From: Niebla homalea
Lineage: Eukaryota; Ascomycota; Lecanoromycetes; Lecanorales; Ramalinaceae
NCBI GenBank assembly: GCA_019925105.1
Contig: JAHGAU010000018.1
Span: 372,001-436,000 of the forward strand
Reading direction: 5' to 3'
DNA length: 64,000 nt
In this document: positions 61,776-64,000 of the stretch, piece by piece
How the letters are laid out: each line of letters begins with the position of its first letter
Position numbering within the stretch: the first letter of the stretch is position 1
The notes under the pieces: generated by a model
Seen by the model: the letters and a program-made list of their open reading frames with translations, nothing else
What the model was told of the DNA's origin: nothing
Database searches by the model: none
Position numbers and translations under genes: made by a program

Positions 61776-61883
61776 ACGTTACGTAAGGCTTTAGTAAATA
61801 TATATGGTAATGGTTAACAAAATCTCGGGAGAGGTGGGTTTTTTTTTGCCAAGCATTTGCAAGCTTCTCGGACACCCCAAATG
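61776..61883 (-). repeat. Right TIR of second DNA transposon copy
   Basis: Inverse of 59901-60008, a few C-to-T changes in the inner half. Confidence 0.87.
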
Positions 61884-62104
61884 CTGAGATATACTGTCTC
61901 CTGCAGTATTAGTGATTTCAAGATGCTTGCCATTCCTTGGTATCCATTTTTTCCGCGCATTACCTCTGGTTTTTGTATGCAATTCTTATATAAATCATTA
62001 ACCTCACCCTGCTGTCCAACAAGCAGCCATCGCACCTGCGTAATCCGGTAATAATAAGTCTATATATAATAATGAATTATATACTAACGGTATAAAAATT
62101 AATA
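61884..62104. other. Unmutated sequence between two transposons
   Basis: Normal composition to about 62050, then AT-rich. It is probably the continuation of the 59600-59900 flank, split by the DNA transposon. The short frames here (64-73 codons) lack domains and are not called. Confidence 0.5.
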
Positions 62105-63290
62105 TAATTTATCGAAAGATCGATCGTACCGACTTCTACCTTTCTTATAAAATTTATTAAAAACCTTTAATTATCGTTAATAAAGCAATTCATTATATAC
62201 GGACTATATATAAATAAGAAAAACGCAACGATATAATTAAATAGTTAAAGTCTTTTATGTTTATTCGTCCAGGGTTAAATCGTAAGCTATACCCGGCTAC
62301 TTTAAAGAATTTATAGATATATCTTAAATAATACCCTTTTACCTATTAGGACGAGCTAAAGGTATTCCTTAATAAAAAGTAGGGTATTTAGGTATTTAAG
62401 CCGACGATTTATAAACGGATAAAAGAGTTAAATATATTACGTTAAACGGGTTAAAAAGTCGGCTTTTGAAGCTAAATTTTTAAAGACGATTAATAAATAA
62501 GTATAATACGTATAAAAGCCGAACAATTCGTTTTTTTAAACGAACATAAGTTTAAATAATAAACTTATTAACGAAGTATAGTTTACGGACCTATTAAAGA
62601 CCCCGTACGGTATTATAATTATATAAATCGAAATAAAACATAGTCTGTATTATTAATATACTCGGTAAATAATTATTTATTATATATAACTTTTAAGTAA
62701 AATTATTATAACGCCGATAAAATATATAAGTAAATAATAAACTATTTTTTATTTTACTATAACACTTTCCCCGGTTTTCGGAATATAATTTATTTTAATA
62801 ACGTTAATATTTATTATAAAGACCGTATTCGTAAGGTTATTTAAGTTAAAAAGTATTATATCCATTATTTATTATTATACACTTTAGATTTTAATCCGAT
62901 TAAGCTTGATTTCAATATATTAAAAGTTTAAATAAAACGTTAATTTTAATATTATAAAAAGGCTTTTAAAAATAACTTCGGGAGCTTTATTTGCTTTAAT
63001 ATTAAGTATAATAAATATAATTAAAAGGTAAAAAAGTGTCACGGTATGGACCTTGGGAGGATCCCTTGGCACGGAGCGGGCTTACCTTGTTCCGGTGCTT
63101 GGCGCGCACCCTCATATTTCCTACCTTCATAGCTAGATAGCTACTCATTATACATATTACACCTACTCACTTTATGCATACCGCATTTCTCGTGACAAAA
63201 AGCATTTCCGGTATAACTTTATTAACTATTAATTTAAAGGTAATTATAAGGTTTACATAAAGCGGTTTCATTAATATAAACATAAAGAAA
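62105..63290 (+). pseudogene. Tc1/mariner-like transposase, near full length, RIP-degraded
   Basis: Homologous to the fragment at 9125-9535 over its N-terminus (shared ATCGAAAGATCGATC start region; IRPGLNRKLYPATLKNL, YLKQYPFTYQDELKVF-like and INVSKPTIYKRIKELNIL-like blocks at 62265-62450). The catalytic core follows: RPRTVxYNY region near 62590, 'WSVLLIYSVNxYLLY' near 62645, FDNANIHYKDRI-like near 62800, YLPPYTLDFNPIELDFSIL-like near 62870-62930, then KVWIKR. The C-terminus (KKHFRY) is split by the solo LTR at 63037-63197. Stops are almost all TAA/TAG. No terminal inverted repeats identified. Confidence 0.75.
63037..63197. mobile_element. 161-bp solo LTR, unmutated, with 5-bp TSD
   Basis: TGTCACGG...TCGTGACA with inverted 7-bp ends and a perfect duplication AAAAG (63032-63036 and 63198-63202). 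Composition is normal (about half G+C in the first 60 bp) in contrast to the RIP sequence on both sides. No related copy in the window. The transposase reading resumes directly after the duplication, so the insertion is younger than the mutated host sequence. Confidence 0.85.
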
Positions 63291-64000
63291 TTAACGAATA
63301 TTAATAATAAAAAATTTCTATAAATATTTAGTCGTTATTTATTATTATCATCGTCGTTCTTATCGTTATTATTATTATTTTTCCGTTACTTAAAATTTAA
63401 AAAGGCGTATTACTTTTACTTCCATTTTATTAATAACGAATTTGTTACCGAGTTTATTATTAAGTTTTAATTCGGGTATATTAATAAGTAATAGTTTCTT
63501 CCGCTTTTTTACGTTGTCGATTACAATTCTTTATTTATTTAACTTAAACATCGTAATAAATAAATTTATAAACTTTAAAGTCGGTTTTGATTTAGTTTAA
63601 AATATTAAGTATAACTCTTATAAACCGAACTTTAATACGTTTCTTAAATAATTTATTAAATACCCTTTTAAAAATATTATTAATTTAATAACCGAATATG
63701 TTAAAAGCTTCGCGGGTAGTTTATAATACTTATTTATATATAAAGACTTCGATTTAAGGGAATTTTTATTCCTAAAAATACTTTAATTAATATAAAAATT
63801 AAATACCGGTTATTAATAAGCTTAAGCTCCGAAGCTCAGATATTAATTATATTAAATAAAATATATTTTAAAATTTAACTTATATTATAAACGGACGAAT
63901 TTAAAGTAATAACTAAAACTCCGATAAAGGTTAAGGTTATTACGGGGCGTATTACGGAAATATATATTAAGTTAAATACTTTAAAACTTTAAAGTTTTTA
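63291..64000. other. RIP-degraded sequence, unidentified
   Basis: AT-rich to the window edge. No motif, repeat or gene recognised. Confidence 0.4.

Larger units (their letters stand above)
59901..61883 (-). mobile_element. Tc1-like DNA transposon, second copy, with a solo LTR inside
   Basis: Bounded by CATTTGGGGTGTCCGAG and its perfect inverse CTCGGACACCCCAAATG. Terminal inverted repeats extend about 110 bp. 1983 bp in total, or 1629 bp without the solo LTR and its 5-bp duplication, a normal Tc1/mariner size. The transposase is on the minus strand. The outer ends are unmutated; the body is RIP-degraded. No clear target duplication (CCGT left, CTGA right). It inserted in otherwise normal sequence that continues from 59600-59900 to 61884-62050. 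Confidence 0.82.

Noticed and set aside
1..64000. CRISPR arrays, bacterial operons, tRNA or rRNA genes, telomere repeats
   Set aside because: None seen; introns, retrotransposons and RIP indicate a fungal nuclear genome. A tRNA scan was not possible, so a tRNA could have been missed.

Overview
The window looks like a repeat compartment of a filamentous ascomycete (Pezizomycotina) genome. Most of it is extremely AT-rich, and coding remnants recognisable as transposon proteins are broken almost only by TAA and TAG codons that sit where CAA, CAG or tryptophan codons are expected. That pattern is the signature of repeat-induced point mutation (RIP, mainly CpA to TpA). Two short islands of normal base composition carry host genes with small GT..AG introns of 46-60 bp, typical of filamentous fungi. 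No rRNA, tRNA, CRISPR or telomere repeat was seen. All protein identifications were made by eye from conserved motifs; no database was searched.

Layout. 1-2586 is the 3' half of a Tad-like LINE. About 2640-5700 is a Ty1/copia remnant. 6.1-9.1 kb is host sequence: a small antisense fragment of an ABC transporter, then a protein kinase-TPR gene of the type found in fungal STAND/immune-like repertoires, inactivated by point mutations. 9.1-12.8 kb holds a Tc1-like transposase fragment and unidentified minus-strand remnants, including a 45-residue tandem repeat. 13.9-15.2 kb is a small LTR element. 16048-21855 is a full-length LINE with a 13-bp target-site duplication (TSD). 23333-31000 is a full-length Ty3/gypsy element with a 5-bp TSD, inserted in a complex minisatellite. 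31.2-38.3 kb is degenerate sequence ending in a LINE 5' fragment.

38639-56404 is a Tc1-like DNA transposon with about 110-bp terminal inverted repeats. It has been enlarged to 17.8 kb by an LTR element (39262-42518) and a LINE (42691-53693), and that LINE contains a second LINE (about 46175-51638). 56.7-59.9 kb is the second host island: two divergently transcribed, apparently intact genes, one for a nuclear-looking acidic-tailed protein (minus strand) and one for a predicted type I membrane protein (plus strand). A second copy of the same DNA transposon (59901-61883) follows and carries a solo LTR of the gypsy family. The window ends in another Tc1-like transposase remnant that carries an unrelated, unmutated 161-bp solo LTR.

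How the parts relate. The divergent gene pair is bracketed by two copies of one transposon family whose transposases point towards each other (plus on the left, minus on the right), and it is the only intact-looking coding sequence in 64 kb. The kinase-TPR gene shows RIP reaching a host gene. Damage is light in the kinase part and heavy in the central TPR units, so the tandem TPR array may itself have triggered RIP. Mutation load and nesting together give a relative insertion order for most elements.
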